From the NCBI GenBank assembly GCA_013298545.1, contig JAAFIA010000009.1, positions 1-39,984 of the forward strand: DNA of 39,984 nucleotides, read 5' to 3'. The stretch is from Bacteroidota bacterium. GTDB lineage: Bacteria > Bacteroidota > Bacteroidia > Palsa-965. The notes below the pieces were generated by a model that did not search any database, was not told where the DNA came from, and worked only from the letters and a program-made list of their open reading frames with translations. How positions within the stretch are numbered: the first letter of the stretch is position 1; every line of letters begins with the position of its first letter. Shown piece after piece: positions 18,099 to 26,492 of this stretch. The position numbers and the translations under genes were made by a program.

Positions 18099-19367
18099 AT
18101 GATGAAACGTATTTTAATTGTTGCTTTTTTCGTGATGCTTCCTTTTCTGGGACGGGCGGCGCATTTGTTGATTCCGATGGATGAGATGCAGAAAAATCAT
18201 TTGAAGGCGTATGGTATTGCGTATTGGGTGATTAATCAAGGTGTGGAAGCGCAATGGTTGTTGAATTATCGGTACGGTAGTTTTTTGTTTCCGTATGATA
18301 AGTCGATTGAGAATGAATGCGTCATTCGTGGCGTAAGTTTTGAAACAATTCCCGATGCGCGTGCGACGGCGATTCTTGAAGAAATTTCAAGTCCAGAAGT
18401 AAACATGGATGCCGTGAAATTGGAGAAAGCACCAAAAATTGCGGTCTATTCGCCCAAAAACAAGCAGCCTTGGGACGATGCAGTAACCTTGGTGTTGACG
18501 TATGCCGAAATTCCTTACGAAGTGGTTTACGATGAAGAAGTGTTGCAAGGAAAATTATTGCTTTACGATTGGTTGCATTTGCACCATGAAGATTTTACGG
18601 GGCAATATGGTCGTTTTTGGGCGCAGTTTTCGCAAGCAGCGTGGTACAAAGAAGATGTAGCCTCGAACGAAGCGATGGCGCAGAAATTGGGCTTCAATAA
18701 AGTTTCGGAAATGAAATTGGCCGTTGCGAAAAAGAATAAGGAATTTGTTGTGGGTGGTGGCTTTTTGTTTGCCATGTGTTCGGCAACAGATTCGTATGAT
18801 ATTGCGCTGGCGGCTGAGGGAACGGATATTTGCGAAAATATGTTTGACGGCGATCCTGATGATCCTGATATGAATAGCAAATTGGATTATACACGTTGTT
18901 TTGCGTTTCAGGATTTTACGCTCATCAGCAATCCGCGCGAGTACGAGTTTTCCAATATCGACACGTATTTTACGCGGCAATCGCGCGGGGTAACGGAACA
19001 GAACGATTATTTTTCCTTGTTTGAATTTTCGGCCAAATGGGATCCGGTTCCAACAATGTTGTGTCAGGATCACGAAAATTTAATCAAAGGATTTTGGGGC
19101 CAAACAACAGGATTTGATAAATCGAAAATCAAGCCCGGCACATTGATTATGGGCGAAAACAAAGCGATCAATGAGGCGCGCTACATTCATGGCGATATGG
19201 GCAAAGGCATGTGGACATTTTACTCGGGCCACGATCCCGAAGATTATCAGCATCGTGTGGAGGAACCACCAACGGATTTGAGTTTGTATCCCAATTCGGC
19301 GGGTTATCGGTTGATTTTGAATAATATTTTGTTTCCTGCGGCGAAGAAGAAGAAGCAGAAGACGTAG
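18099..19367 (+). CDS. Secreted Bacteroidota protein usually labelled 'asparagine synthetase B'
   Basis: 422 residues with a signal peptide (MKRILIVAFFVMLPFLGRAA). The mature N-terminus LLIPMDEMQKNHLKAYGIAY and the stretches KLEKAPKIAVYSPKNKQPWD and YDWLHLHHEDFTGQYGRFW are highly recognisable for a conserved Bacteroidota family that databases often name asparagine synthetase B. However, neither the N-terminal catalytic Cys of a class II glutaminase nor the SGGxDS ATP motif of asparagine synthetases is present, and the protein is exported. The name is therefore probably wrong. The fold around KIAVYSP...DDAVTLVLTYAEIPY suggests a class I amidotransferase-like (ThuA-like) sandwich. A one-mismatch promoter box TAATTTCG (18089-18096) sits 2 nt before the ATG. 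A second ATG follows immediately at 18102. Confidence 0.85.
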   Translation: MMKRILIVAFFVMLPFLGRAAHLLIPMDEMQKNHLKAYGIAYWVINQGVEAQWLLNYRYGSFLFPYDKSIENECVIRGVSFETIPDARATAILEEISSPEVNMDAVKLEKAPKIAVYSPKNKQPWDDAVTLVLTYAEIPYEVVYDEEVLQGKLLLYDWLHLHHEDFTGQYGRFWAQFSQAAWYKEDVASNEAMAQKLGFNKVSEMKLAVAKKNKEFVVGGGFLFAMCSATDSYDIALAAEGTDICENMFDGDPDDPDMNSKLDYTRCFAFQDFTLISNPREYEFSNIDTYFTRQSRGVTEQNDYFSLFEFSAKWDPVPTMLCQDHENLIKGFWGQTTGFDKSKIKPGTLIMGENKAINEARYIHGDMGKGMWTFYSGHDPEDYQHRVEEPPTDLSLYPNSAGYRLILNNILFPAAKKKKQKT

Positions 19368-19400
19368 GGGGGATTATTCGGAGAAGCATGTTTTCTCTTT

Positions 19401-19712
19401 TTACATGGAATATAGCGTTTCCAAAAATGTCCCATAAATTCCAATGTCTATTCGTTCGTTTTTATTGGATAAAATAGCAAGGCCAAACATTTTTGTTTCC
19501 TCATCGAAGTATATTTTATAACCTTTCCCATCTTCCGATTCTTCTAAAACAGTCCAGTATTCGTTAACCCGCATCGAGTCATTTACATCGGTATATTTCT
19601 GTTTAATTGGTTCAATTAAGCACTTTTTTAAATCAAGTCCAGACACATTCTTAAGGTCTCGTTCGACTTGCAATTCACAAATTATTATCGCTTTTATTTC
19701 GGCTGAGGTCAT
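19401..19712 (-). CDS. Small soluble protein of unknown family
   Basis: 103 residues, no signal peptide or membrane segment. An N-terminal helical part (EIKAIIICELQVERDLKNVS) is followed by predicted beta strands (EYWTVLEESEDGKGYKIYF, KMFGLAILSNKNERIDIGIY). No family is recognised. It is AT-rich compared with its neighbours, converges with the secreted protein gene (34 nt) and diverges from the DUF4197 gene. The alpha-then-antiparallel-beta layout and single-gene setting would fit an immunity-type or SnoaL/NTF2-like small protein, but this is a guess. Confidence 0.6.
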   Translation of the reverse strand: MTSAEIKAIIICELQVERDLKNVSGLDLKKCLIEPIKQKYTDVNDSMRVNEYWTVLEESEDGKGYKIYFDEETKMFGLAILSNKNERIDIGIYGTFLETLYSM

Positions 19713-19799
19713 TTCGTTTGTGTTTCATCTTAGCATTGTCTATAAGTTTATGGCTTTTCAGTATGCGAAGAATAGCATACAATAATAAACACATTTCCA

Positions 19800-19825
19800 A
19801 CTTTGGCAAAGTCTTTGTAAGTTTG
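19800..19825 (+). promoter_or_regulatory. Promoter and operator-like palindrome of the DUF4197 gene
   Basis: TAAGTTTG at 19818-19825 is an exact TAnnTTTG box, 29 nt before the ATG. Directly upstream is the inverted repeat ACTTTG-G-CAAAGT (19800-19812), placed where a regulator could block polymerase. The TTTG inside it is only 12 nt from the box, too near to be a standard -33 element. Confidence 0.4.
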
Positions 19826-19854
19826 CTCATAGCTTTACCAAACAAGCACTACTC

Positions 19855-20595
19855 ATGAAAAAGTTAATTCCACTGGCAATTTCTGCCGCGCTGCTGTTAT
19901 CGGCCTGTGCCGAGCTTACCAAAGCCGCAAAAGATTTAGATAAACAATTAGGCACAACTACCGGAGGCGGTTTATCAAGTGCTGAAATCATCAATGGCCT
20001 CAAAGAAGCCTTAACCGTTGGCGCAAATAAATCGGCATCAGCAGCTTCGCAACAAGATGGCTTTTTCAAAAATGCACGTTTGTTTATCCCTTTTCCACCA
20101 GCTGCTGTAAAAGCCAAAGAATGGGCCTTGAAATTTGGCTTGAAAAATCAAGTAGATAAATTTGAAGAAACACTTAACCGCGCTGCCGAAGAATCATCTA
20201 AAAAAGCCGCTCCAATTTTTGTCAATGCCATCAAAAGCATGACCATTGGCGATGGCCTCAACATCCTACGCGGTACAGATACGGCTGCAACCAATTATCT
20301 GCGCACCAAAACAACAGGCGATTTGACTACCACCTTCCGTCCTGTTGTGCACGATGCTACCGAGAAAGTACAACTCACCAAATACTGGTCGCCAATTGCC
20401 AACGGCTACAATAAGGTACCTGGCGTTACACCCGTAAACCCTGATCTGGATGGTTATGTAACCGATCGCGCCATCCGTGGTTTGTTCTTGCTCATTGGCG
20501 ATGAAGAAGCTAAAATTCGTAAAGACCCTGTTGCACGTACTTCGGAATTACTGAAAAAAGTATTCGGATCGAAAGAAAATCCGCACAACAAATAA
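19855..20595 (+). CDS. DUF4197 lipoprotein
   Basis: 246 residues. The lipobox LLSAC places the lipidated cysteine at residue 18. The mature protein shows the DUF4197 pattern: GGGLSSAEIINGLKEALTVG, the short helix with IPFPP, KSMTIGDGLNILRGTDTAAT, FRPVV and the end TDRAIRGLFLLIGDEEAKIR. The family is helical, periplasmic or outer-membrane bound, common in Bacteroidota and Proteobacteria, and has no established function. The gene is a single transcription unit with its own promoter box and a strong terminator 16 nt after the stop. Confidence 0.92.
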   Translation: MKKLIPLAISAALLLSACAELTKAAKDLDKQLGTTTGGGLSSAEIINGLKEALTVGANKSASAASQQDGFFKNARLFIPFPPAAVKAKEWALKFGLKNQVDKFEETLNRAAEESSKKAAPIFVNAIKSMTIGDGLNILRGTDTAATNYLRTKTTGDLTTTFRPVVHDATEKVQLTKYWSPIANGYNKVPGVTPVNPDLDGYVTDRAIRGLFLLIGDEEAKIRKDPVARTSELLKKVFGSKENPHNK

Positions 20596-20611
20596 ATTTA
20601 CCGCATACACC

Positions 20612-20648
20612 AAAAAGCCCTGAATCGTACTGATTCAGGGCTTTTTTT
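20612..20648. terminator. Bidirectional intrinsic terminator
   Basis: A 15-bp stem AAAAAGCCCTGAATC / GATTCAGGGCTTTTT around a 5-nt loop, with a T run on the plus side and an A run on the other side. It lies between the converging DUF4197 and universal stress protein genes and can serve both. Confidence 0.9.
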
Positions 20649-20664
20649 ATTGGCTTGTTTCGGC

Positions 20665-21570
20665 TCAATAAAAACTATACGCGCCACCGAGTGTAACCGA
20701 TTCGAGTTTTCCCTCGCGCGGGCGAACGCTCATTACGGGGATGCGCGAGTGATTGACAATTTGTTTCGCGAGTGGTCCAATAAACACACCCGTCATTTCC
20801 GACTCGTGATCGGTCATGATGATAATTAAGTCGGCATCATTTTCTTCGGCAAATTTCAGCGTGGCTTGGGCAATATTTTTGACGGTTAAGGTTTGGCGGC
20901 TAAAACGCAAACCCGATTTTTCGACAAGGTGTTGCACACGTTCCAGTTGTAATTGCAATTTGGCATTGTCTGCTTCTGTTTCACCTTGCTCAAGCAGACC
21001 GAGAATATGAATTTTGGATGCGTACAAATTACCGAGCATCAAAGCCATCGAAACTTTTTCGAGTGAGTGTGCGGTGCGGTCAATTGGTAACACGATATTG
21101 GTAAACCCTAGTTTTTTGGCGTGTGTCTGCACGGTAATAACTGGGCAAGGCGAAATCGAAACAACTTTGTGCGCATTGCTTCCGAGAAAGAGTTCGGCAA
21201 AGCCATTAGAACCATGCGTTCCCATGACAATCAAATCGGTTTTCTCTTCGCGGGCAGTTTGTACAATTTCTTCTGCAACACGACCATCGGCACATTTCGT
21301 TTGCACATTTACGCCAAATTCGGTGCGCGCATATTCCGACGTTTCGCGCAGTTTATCTTCGATGATTAGATTGATTTGTTCCATTTTCTCAATCCGCGAA
21401 GCGGGTTCTTGAAAATCGAAGAAGTAGGTGTTGAGTGGACGAATGTGAATCATCAATAATTCAGCCTTATTGAGGCGCGCTAAAAATCCAGCATGTTCTA
21501 ATGCGAGTAATCCTGTTTCGGAAAAGTCGATTGGAACAAGAATTTTTTTGATGTCGTAATGCGTTTCCAT
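20665..21570 (-). CDS. Tandem-domain universal stress protein
   Basis: 301 residues with two Usp domains (about 1-150 and 155-295). The first starts KKILVPIDFSETGLLALEHA and has the full ATP-binding loop GTHGSNGFAELFLGS, matching G-2x-G-9x-G-S. The second starts TNIVLPIDRTAHSLEKVSMA but its loop (MTDHESEMTGVFIGPLA) has lost the glycines, so only the first domain should bind ATP. Such proteins are cytoplasmic and help cells survive stress or growth arrest. It has its own promoter and shares a terminator with DUF4197; the second Usp gene lies upstream, separated by another terminator. Confidence 0.93.
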   Translation of the reverse strand: METHYDIKKILVPIDFSETGLLALEHAGFLARLNKAELLMIHIRPLNTYFFDFQEPASRIEKMEQINLIIEDKLRETSEYARTEFGVNVQTKCADGRVAEEIVQTAREEKTDLIVMGTHGSNGFAELFLGSNAHKVVSISPCPVITVQTHAKKLGFTNIVLPIDRTAHSLEKVSMALMLGNLYASKIHILGLLEQGETEADNAKLQLQLERVQHLVEKSGLRFSRQTLTVKNIAQATLKFAEENDADLIIIMTDHESEMTGVFIGPLAKQIVNHSRIPVMSVRPREGKLESVTLGGAYSFY

Positions 21571-21595
21571 GTGGCGGTGTTTTTGATATACGATT

Positions 21596-21626
21596 CAAAT
21601 GTACATGATTGGGACTTGCCAAACAA
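21596..21626 (-). promoter_or_regulatory. Promoter of the first universal stress protein gene
   Basis: On the minus strand, TTG(TTTG) followed after 16-20 nt by TACATTTG (21596-21603), an exact TAnnTTTG; the leader to the ATG at 21570 would be about 20 nt. Confidence 0.6.
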
Positions 21627-21643
21627 TGACTTGTATCAGCAAC

Positions 21644-21678
21644 AAAAAAAACCCGATTGGGTTGAGCAATCGGGTTTT
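21644..21678 (-). terminator. Intrinsic terminator of the second Usp gene
   Basis: On the minus strand AAAACCCGATT, a 9-nt loop, then AATCGGGTTTT continuing as eight T. It starts about 20 nt after the stop of the Usp gene at 21699-22589 and separates the two Usp genes into distinct transcripts. Confidence 0.88.
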
Positions 21679-21698
21679 CAGATAAAATACAGTTTATT

Positions 21699-22589
21699 TT
21701 AGTAAGGACGGAAATCCGTCAGTTCATCGTTTTTAGGCGAAGGAATGATACTCAATACGGGAATATCGGATTTGTTGATGATTTCTTGCGCTGCAGATCC
21801 GATAAAGAGATCGGTAACATCTGTTTCTTGCTGTGTCATAATCATGAGCAAATCGCCTTCTACTTTATTGGCGTAATCAACGATGATTTGCCCGAGCGAT
21901 TCTTCGCCTTTAATGCCTTTGATAATTTCGGCAGTAGAGCGAACACCAGTTTTTTCCATGAATGCTTTCACTTGCGAAAGCTGGCGGGTAAGACGATTAA
22001 CGATAAACTCGTCGGTACTAAACAAGACCGAAACAATGCGTACATCGGCATTGTACAACTTCGCAAATTCAACGGCTTTATTTACTTTTTCGCGGGTTTC
22101 GGTTGTCAAATCGAGTGGGAGAACGATATTTTTTAAACCAGAACGGTGATGTTTTCCTTTGATGGTAATGACCGGAACATGCGATTCGCGCACAACACGT
22201 AAGGCATTTGACCCGATGAATCGACGGCGAAGGCCACCAATATCGCGGCCATTTGTACCCATAACGATGAATTGTGCATCAATCATTTCGGCAACTTCGG
22301 CAACCTTTTCGTAAACCGATCCGTGTGCAATCACTTTATCGCAACTAACACCATGCTCTTGCTCCATTTTACCAATCAACTCGGTCATTTTAGCATCTAC
22401 CTCAGAACGCACATCATCGTTTTGTTGAGAAGAAAGAATGCGACCAAGAAAGCCTGAACTTTCAAGTACATATAACATCGTAACCGATGCATTAATCATT
22501 TTGGCAAGGTTTGCGGCTTGCTCAAGGGCAATCATAGACTGATCTCCGAAATCAACGGGAACAACAATTCGATTTTGCTTTTGGCTCAT
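21699..22589 (-). CDS. Second tandem-domain universal stress protein
   Basis: 296 residues. The start at 22589 (MSQKQNRIVVPVDFG) begins right at the first beta strand of a Usp domain and follows a good promoter; an ATG 30 codons upstream lies inside the promoter and is rejected. Domain 1 (about 1-150) has GTNGRDIGGLRRRFIGSN, with two more residues than the usual 9 before the final glycine; domain 2 (about 155-285, KNIVLPLDLTTETREKVNKA) has a degenerate loop (MTQQETDVTDLFIGSAA). ATP binding is thus probable only in domain 1. It is a paralogue of the neighbouring Usp with the same orientation but its own promoter and terminator. Confidence 0.92.
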   Translation of the reverse strand: MSQKQNRIVVPVDFGDQSMIALEQAANLAKMINASVTMLYVLESSGFLGRILSSQQNDDVRSEVDAKMTELIGKMEQEHGVSCDKVIAHGSVYEKVAEVAEMIDAQFIVMGTNGRDIGGLRRRFIGSNALRVVRESHVPVITIKGKHHRSGLKNIVLPLDLTTETREKVNKAVEFAKLYNADVRIVSVLFSTDEFIVNRLTRQLSQVKAFMEKTGVRSTAEIIKGIKGEESLGQIIVDYANKVEGDLLMIMTQQETDVTDLFIGSAAQEIINKSDIPVLSIIPSPKNDELTDFRPY

Positions 22590-22649
22590 ACGGCGTGTGG
22601 CTTGGTAGAATAAATTCCGATGTATTTGACCGGAAATTTTAAACAGGCA

Positions 22650-22680
22650 CAAAAGTAGCATATTCGCCCAATATGGCAAA
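22650..22680 (-). promoter_or_regulatory. Consensus Bacteroidota promoter of the second Usp gene
   Basis: TTTG (22677-22680), exactly 19 nt, then TACTTTTG (22650-22657) on the minus strand. Both boxes and the spacing fit the published consensus. The leader to the ATG at 22589 would be about 55 nt. Confidence 0.72.
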
Positions 22681-22842
22681 ATGCAAAAACGCGTAATGAG
22701 GTGTTTTTTAGCTTTTTCGCATGATTTTTCTTTTTAATGCGATTACATACACTGTTTAAATCATGCGCCAAAGAATGCTGTTCTTCGCTTGAGTAAGGCC
22801 AAAAATTTGCATCTTGCAGGTTTAACCAAAGACACATAAATT

Positions 22843-23718
22843 ATGTCGCTTCCCATCGCCGAATCTGAACTGATTCTAAACGCCGATCAGAGTATTTTTC
22901 ACTTGCACCTTAAGCCGGAACAATTAGCCTCAAAAATCATTGTGGTTGGAGACCAAGGTCGAGTAGAAAGTGTTTCAGCGCATTTTCAATCCATCGAACA
23001 CCGCGTGAGTAATCGCGAATTTGTTAGTCATACTGGCATGTTTAACGGACATCGGTTCACGGTGCTTTCTACCGGAATTGGGACAGACAATATTGATATT
23101 GTTTTAAACGAGTTGGATTCGTTGGTAAATATTGATTTAAAAACACGGATGATTCGTGAAGACCGCAAACAGCTCGATATTGTTCGGATTGGGACTTCGG
23201 GTGCTTTGCAAGAAGATATTCCGGTCGATAGTTTTGTTGCGTCTTCGCACGGCATGGGTTTCGATGGTTTGCTGAATTATTATGCTGGTCTTGATCTCTG
23301 CGACGAACCTGCCATTGCAGAAGCATTTATGAAACATGCCAATTGGAGCAAAGGACTTCCTTATCCATACGTGGTCAAAGCCAATGCCGAACTTTTGCAA
23401 TCCTTAGCCTTTGATCTTACGCAGGGCATTACGGCTACTGCGCCCGGATTTTATGGGCCGCAAGGAAGACGTTTACGCCTCGCTCCTGCCCTGCCCGATT
23501 TAAACGAAAAACTAACCGAGTTCCGCTTCGAATCGCTTCGCGTTACCAATTTTGAAATGGAAACATCGGCGCTTTATGGCTTGGGGCATTTGCTTGGCCA
23601 CCGCACCGCTACCGTATGCGCAATCATTGCCAACCGTGTCATTCGGCAATACAGCAAGGACTATAAAAAAACGGTAAACGAACTCATTCGTCTCGTTCTT
23701 GAACGTATGGCTGTTTAA
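22843..23718 (+). CDS. Nucleoside phosphorylase, uridine phosphorylase-like
   Basis: 291 residues, cytoplasmic. The NP-I family signature is STGIGTDNIDIVLNELDSL (near residues 76-94); the phosphate-binding region reads VVGDQGRVESVSAHF, the strand-turn RIGTSGAL follows, and the nucleoside-binding NFEMETSALYGLGHLLGHRT carries the FEMET motif of uridine phosphorylases. The enzyme should cleave a nucleoside with phosphate to free base and ribose-1-phosphate in salvage. Preference for uridine is inferred from similarity in the FEMET region and not certain. It stands alone on the plus strand, divergent from the Usp gene, with the SirB1-like gene 76 nt downstream. Confidence 0.88.
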   Translation: MSLPIAESELILNADQSIFHLHLKPEQLASKIIVVGDQGRVESVSAHFQSIEHRVSNREFVSHTGMFNGHRFTVLSTGIGTDNIDIVLNELDSLVNIDLKTRMIREDRKQLDIVRIGTSGALQEDIPVDSFVASSHGMGFDGLLNYYAGLDLCDEPAIAEAFMKHANWSKGLPYPYVVKANAELLQSLAFDLTQGITATAPGFYGPQGRRLRLAPALPDLNEKLTEFRFESLRVTNFEMETSALYGLGHLLGHRTATVCAIIANRVIRQYSKDYKKTVNELIRLVLERMAV

Positions 23719-23758
23719 AACTCGTTTTAGAGGTCAAACAAATTGCAGCGTTAATCGT

Positions 23759-23766
23759 TATATTTG
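23759..23766 (+). promoter_or_regulatory. -7 promoter box of the SirB1-like gene
   Basis: TATATTTG, an exact TAnnTTTG, 28 nt before the ATG at 23795. No convincing -33 element. Confidence 0.4.
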
Positions 23767-23794
23767 TTATGCGGCAATTCTACTCCATCCGCTC

Positions 23795-24661
23795 ATGGAA
23801 AAAGGCCAATTAAATGCACTCATTAGTTTGCTCGACGACCCCGATGAGGAAGTCTATAAGCAAATCCGGCAAAAAATTCTTTCGCTCGGAAGTATGGCTA
23901 TTCCTGCACTTGAAAATGCTTGGGAAAATTCGTTTGATGCAGCGATTCAACAACGCATCGAAAGTTTAATTCATACCATTCAATACGAACGCAATTCGCG
24001 CGAGCTAAAAATATGGTCGCATCCGGATCATCAAGATTTGCTCGAAGGTGCATTGATCGTTGCCCGTTATCAATATCCAGACCTCGACGAAGCACGTATT
24101 CGCAGACACATGGAGCAAATCAAGCAAGATATCTGGCTTGAATTGAACAACGGCCTTACACCACTCGAAAAAGTAAAAGTCATCAACCATATTTTATTTG
24201 ATGTCCATAATTTTTCGGGCAACACAACCAATTACACCGCGCCACAAAATTCCTACATCAACAACGTGCTCGAAACGAAAAAAGGAAATCCGATTTCGTT
24301 GTCGATCATTTATGCGGTTATCGCGCAAGACTTACGCATCCCGATCTACGGAGTGAATTTGCCCGATCATTTTATTTTAGCTTATGTTGATGCGCCTGCG
24401 GGCGAACATGGGCCAGATCTCGATCCTGAGCATGTGTTGTTTTACATCAATCCGTTTAGTCGTGGCTGGGCCGTTAGCCGTAAAGAAATTGATGCGTTCA
24501 TCAAGCAAAAACAACTCGAACGGCGCGAAGAATATTATTCGCCTTGCTCCAACCTCGACATCATTCGGCGCTTGATCAACAATTTGATTGCGAGCTACGA
24601 AAAATTGGGCTATCCGATCAAGGTAAAAGAATTGCTTCAACTCAAAGCGGCACTCGATTAA
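23795..24661 (+). CDS. SirB1 / Transglut_core2 family protein
   Basis: 288 residues. The start at 23795 (MEKGQLNALISLLDD) is preferred because the frame upstream overlaps the phosphorylase gene and reads as non-coding. An N-terminal HEAT-like helical part (about 1-65) precedes the transglutaminase-like domain (about 70-240) with the typical KKGNPISLSIIY (163-173) and GVNLPDHFIL (186-195), followed by INPFSRGWAVS. The family keeps the transglutaminase fold but usually not a working Cys-His-Asp triad; no candidate nucleophile cysteine is seen in the GNPISLS segment. Biochemical role unknown. It lies 86 nt before the formiminotransferase gene. Confidence 0.88.
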   Translation: MEKGQLNALISLLDDPDEEVYKQIRQKILSLGSMAIPALENAWENSFDAAIQQRIESLIHTIQYERNSRELKIWSHPDHQDLLEGALIVARYQYPDLDEARIRRHMEQIKQDIWLELNNGLTPLEKVKVINHILFDVHNFSGNTTNYTAPQNSYINNVLETKKGNPISLSIIYAVIAQDLRIPIYGVNLPDHFILAYVDAPAGEHGPDLDPEHVLFYINPFSRGWAVSRKEIDAFIKQKQLERREEYYSPCSNLDIIRRLINNLIASYEKLGYPIKVKELLQLKAALD

Positions 24662-24747
24662 ATTCACATCATTTTTTTCAATTTCCAGCTTTTAGGCGTT
24701 CTACTTCGTGCAGATTCTGCTTAGTTTCGCAGATCTACTTTTTTGCT

Positions 24748-26424
24748 ATGAAACGTCTGATCGAATGTGTGCCGAACTTTAGTGAAGGCCACGACCTCCA
24801 AATCATCAAACAAATAACCGATTGCATCGAAGCTGTTGAAGGTGTTCGCTTGCTCAATGTCGATCCGGGAAAGGCTACTAACCGCACAGTTGTTACATTT
24901 GTTGGCGAGCCGGAGCAAGTTATTGAAGCTGCTTTTCGCGCTATACAAAAGGCGGGAGAACTGATTGACATGAGTAAACATACGGGCGAGCATCCGCGTA
25001 TGGGTGCAACCGATGTGTGTCCGCTGATTCCGATTTCTGGTGTGAGTATGGAAGAAACGGCAGCTTATGCGCAAACATTAGCCAAACGTGTTGGCGAAAC
25101 GTTACACATTCCGGTTTACCTCTACGAATCGGCACAAAGCAACAAATCGCGAAGCAATCTTTCTGTCATTCGTGCTGGCGAATACGAAGGTTTTTTCAAA
25201 AAAATAAAACTGCCCGAATGGAAACCCGATTTTGGTCCGGCAGAAATGGATGTGCGTCGTGGTGCTACCGTTATTGGAGCGCGCGACTTTCTGGTTGCTT
25301 ATAACATCAATCTCAATACTACCTCAACGCGCCGCGCCAATGCCATCGCGTTTGATGTACGCGAGGCTGGGCGCACGGAAAAAGATGCCAAAGGAAATCC
25401 AATAAAAGATGCAGCCGGAAATCCAATTGTTATTTCAGGCTCTTTAAAATCGGTCAAAGCCATTGGTTGGTATATCGAAGAATATGGTGTGGCGCAAATC
25501 TCGATGAACTTAACCAACATCAGCATCACACCTGTTCATGTAGCATTTGATGAAGTTTGCCGTCGTGCGGAGGCGCGTGGCTTGCGTGTAACGGGATCGG
25601 AATTGGTTGGTTTGGTTCCCCTTCAAGCCTTGCTCGATGCGGGAAAATATTTTTTGCGCAAACAACAACGTTCCATTGGTGTTTCGGAATCGGAACTGAT
25701 AAAAATTGCGGTAAAATCGTTAGGGCTAGACGAGCTTGGGCCATTTAAACCAGAAGAACGCATCATTGAATATTTATTGCGCGATGCCTCGGCTTCGCGT
25801 TTGGTTTCGATGTCGTTGACGCGTTTTGCGGATGAAACGGCGAGTGAGAGTCCTGCACCCGGCGGTGGTTCCATTTCGGCTTATATGGGTGTGTTGGGTG
25901 CGTCGTTGGCTACGATGGTTGCGAATTTATCGTCGCATAAGCGTGGCTGGGATGCGCGGTGGGAAGAATTTTCGGATTGGGCGGAGCAAGGCGAAACGTT
26001 GAAAAATGAATTGTTACGGCTTGTGGATGAGGATACACGTGCGTTTAATCTGATTATGGATGCGTTTGGCTTAGCCAAATCGACAGAAGAAGAAAAGGCG
26101 ATTCGTACTCAAGCGATTCAGGATGCGACGAAGTATGCCACGGAAGTTCCACTTCGAGTTATGGAGGCGGCTATGGCGAGTTTTCCGGTTATTCGTGCGA
26201 TGGCGGAGCAGGGCAATCCGAATTCTGTTTCAGATGCGGGTGTTGGTGCGTTGGCGGCGCGGTCGGCGGTTATGGGTGCATTTTTGAATGTTAAAATCAA
26301 TGCTTCTGGACTGAGCGATAAAACGCTGGCTGCTGATTATGTAACGCGTGGTGCAAAAATTCAAGCGGAAGCACAGGTAGAAGAAGCCGCTATTTTAGCG
26401 ATTGTAAATGGAAAAATTGGTTAA
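24748..26424 (+). CDS. ftcD: Bifunctional glutamate formiminotransferase / formiminotetrahydrofolate cyclodeaminase
   Basis: 558 residues. The start at 24748 gives the family N-terminus MKRLIECVPNFSEG. Residues 1-330 are the formiminotransferase: HTGEHPRMGATDVCPLIP contains H82, equivalent to the catalytic histidine of the mammalian enzyme. Residues about 345-558 are the cyclodeaminase (ETASESPAPGGGSISAYM). The protein moves the formimino group from formiminoglutamate to tetrahydrofolate and then releases ammonia to give methenyl-THF, linking histidine breakdown to one-carbon metabolism. The two activities are fused as in animals. A short tandem duplication (DAKGNPIK then DAAGNPIV, 25384-25431) lies in a surface loop. 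No other hut genes are in the window. A terminator follows 17 nt after the stop. Confidence 0.95.
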   Translation: MKRLIECVPNFSEGHDLQIIKQITDCIEAVEGVRLLNVDPGKATNRTVVTFVGEPEQVIEAAFRAIQKAGELIDMSKHTGEHPRMGATDVCPLIPISGVSMEETAAYAQTLAKRVGETLHIPVYLYESAQSNKSRSNLSVIRAGEYEGFFKKIKLPEWKPDFGPAEMDVRRGATVIGARDFLVAYNINLNTTSTRRANAIAFDVREAGRTEKDAKGNPIKDAAGNPIVISGSLKSVKAIGWYIEEYGVAQISMNLTNISITPVHVAFDEVCRRAEARGLRVTGSELVGLVPLQALLDAGKYFLRKQQRSIGVSESELIKIAVKSLGLDELGPFKPEERIIEYLLRDASASRLVSMSLTRFADETASESPAPGGGSISAYMGVLGASLATMVANLSSHKRGWDARWEEFSDWAEQGETLKNELLRLVDEDTRAFNLIMDAFGLAKSTEEEKAIRTQAIQDATKYATEVPLRVMEAAMASFPVIRAMAEQGNPNSVSDAGVGALAARSAVMGAFLNVKINASGLSDKTLAADYVTRGAKIQAEAQVEEAAILAIVNGKIG

Positions 26425-26440
26425 TTCCAGTTTAGCGCAT

Positions 26441-26474
26441 AAAAAAAAGGAACGATAAATCGTTCCTTTTTTTT
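26441..26474. terminator. Bidirectional intrinsic terminator
   Basis: A-run, GGAACGA / TCGTTCC stem with a 4-nt loop, T-run of eight. It lies between the converging ftcD and small lipoprotein genes. Confidence 0.9.
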
Positions 26475-26492
26475 ATTTGTTGCTTTGAAGAA

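Noticed and set aside
24544-24747. Upstream extension of the ftcD frame
   Set aside because: It overlaps the end of the SirB1-like gene in another frame, and the family N-terminus MKRLIECVPNFSEG begins at 24748.
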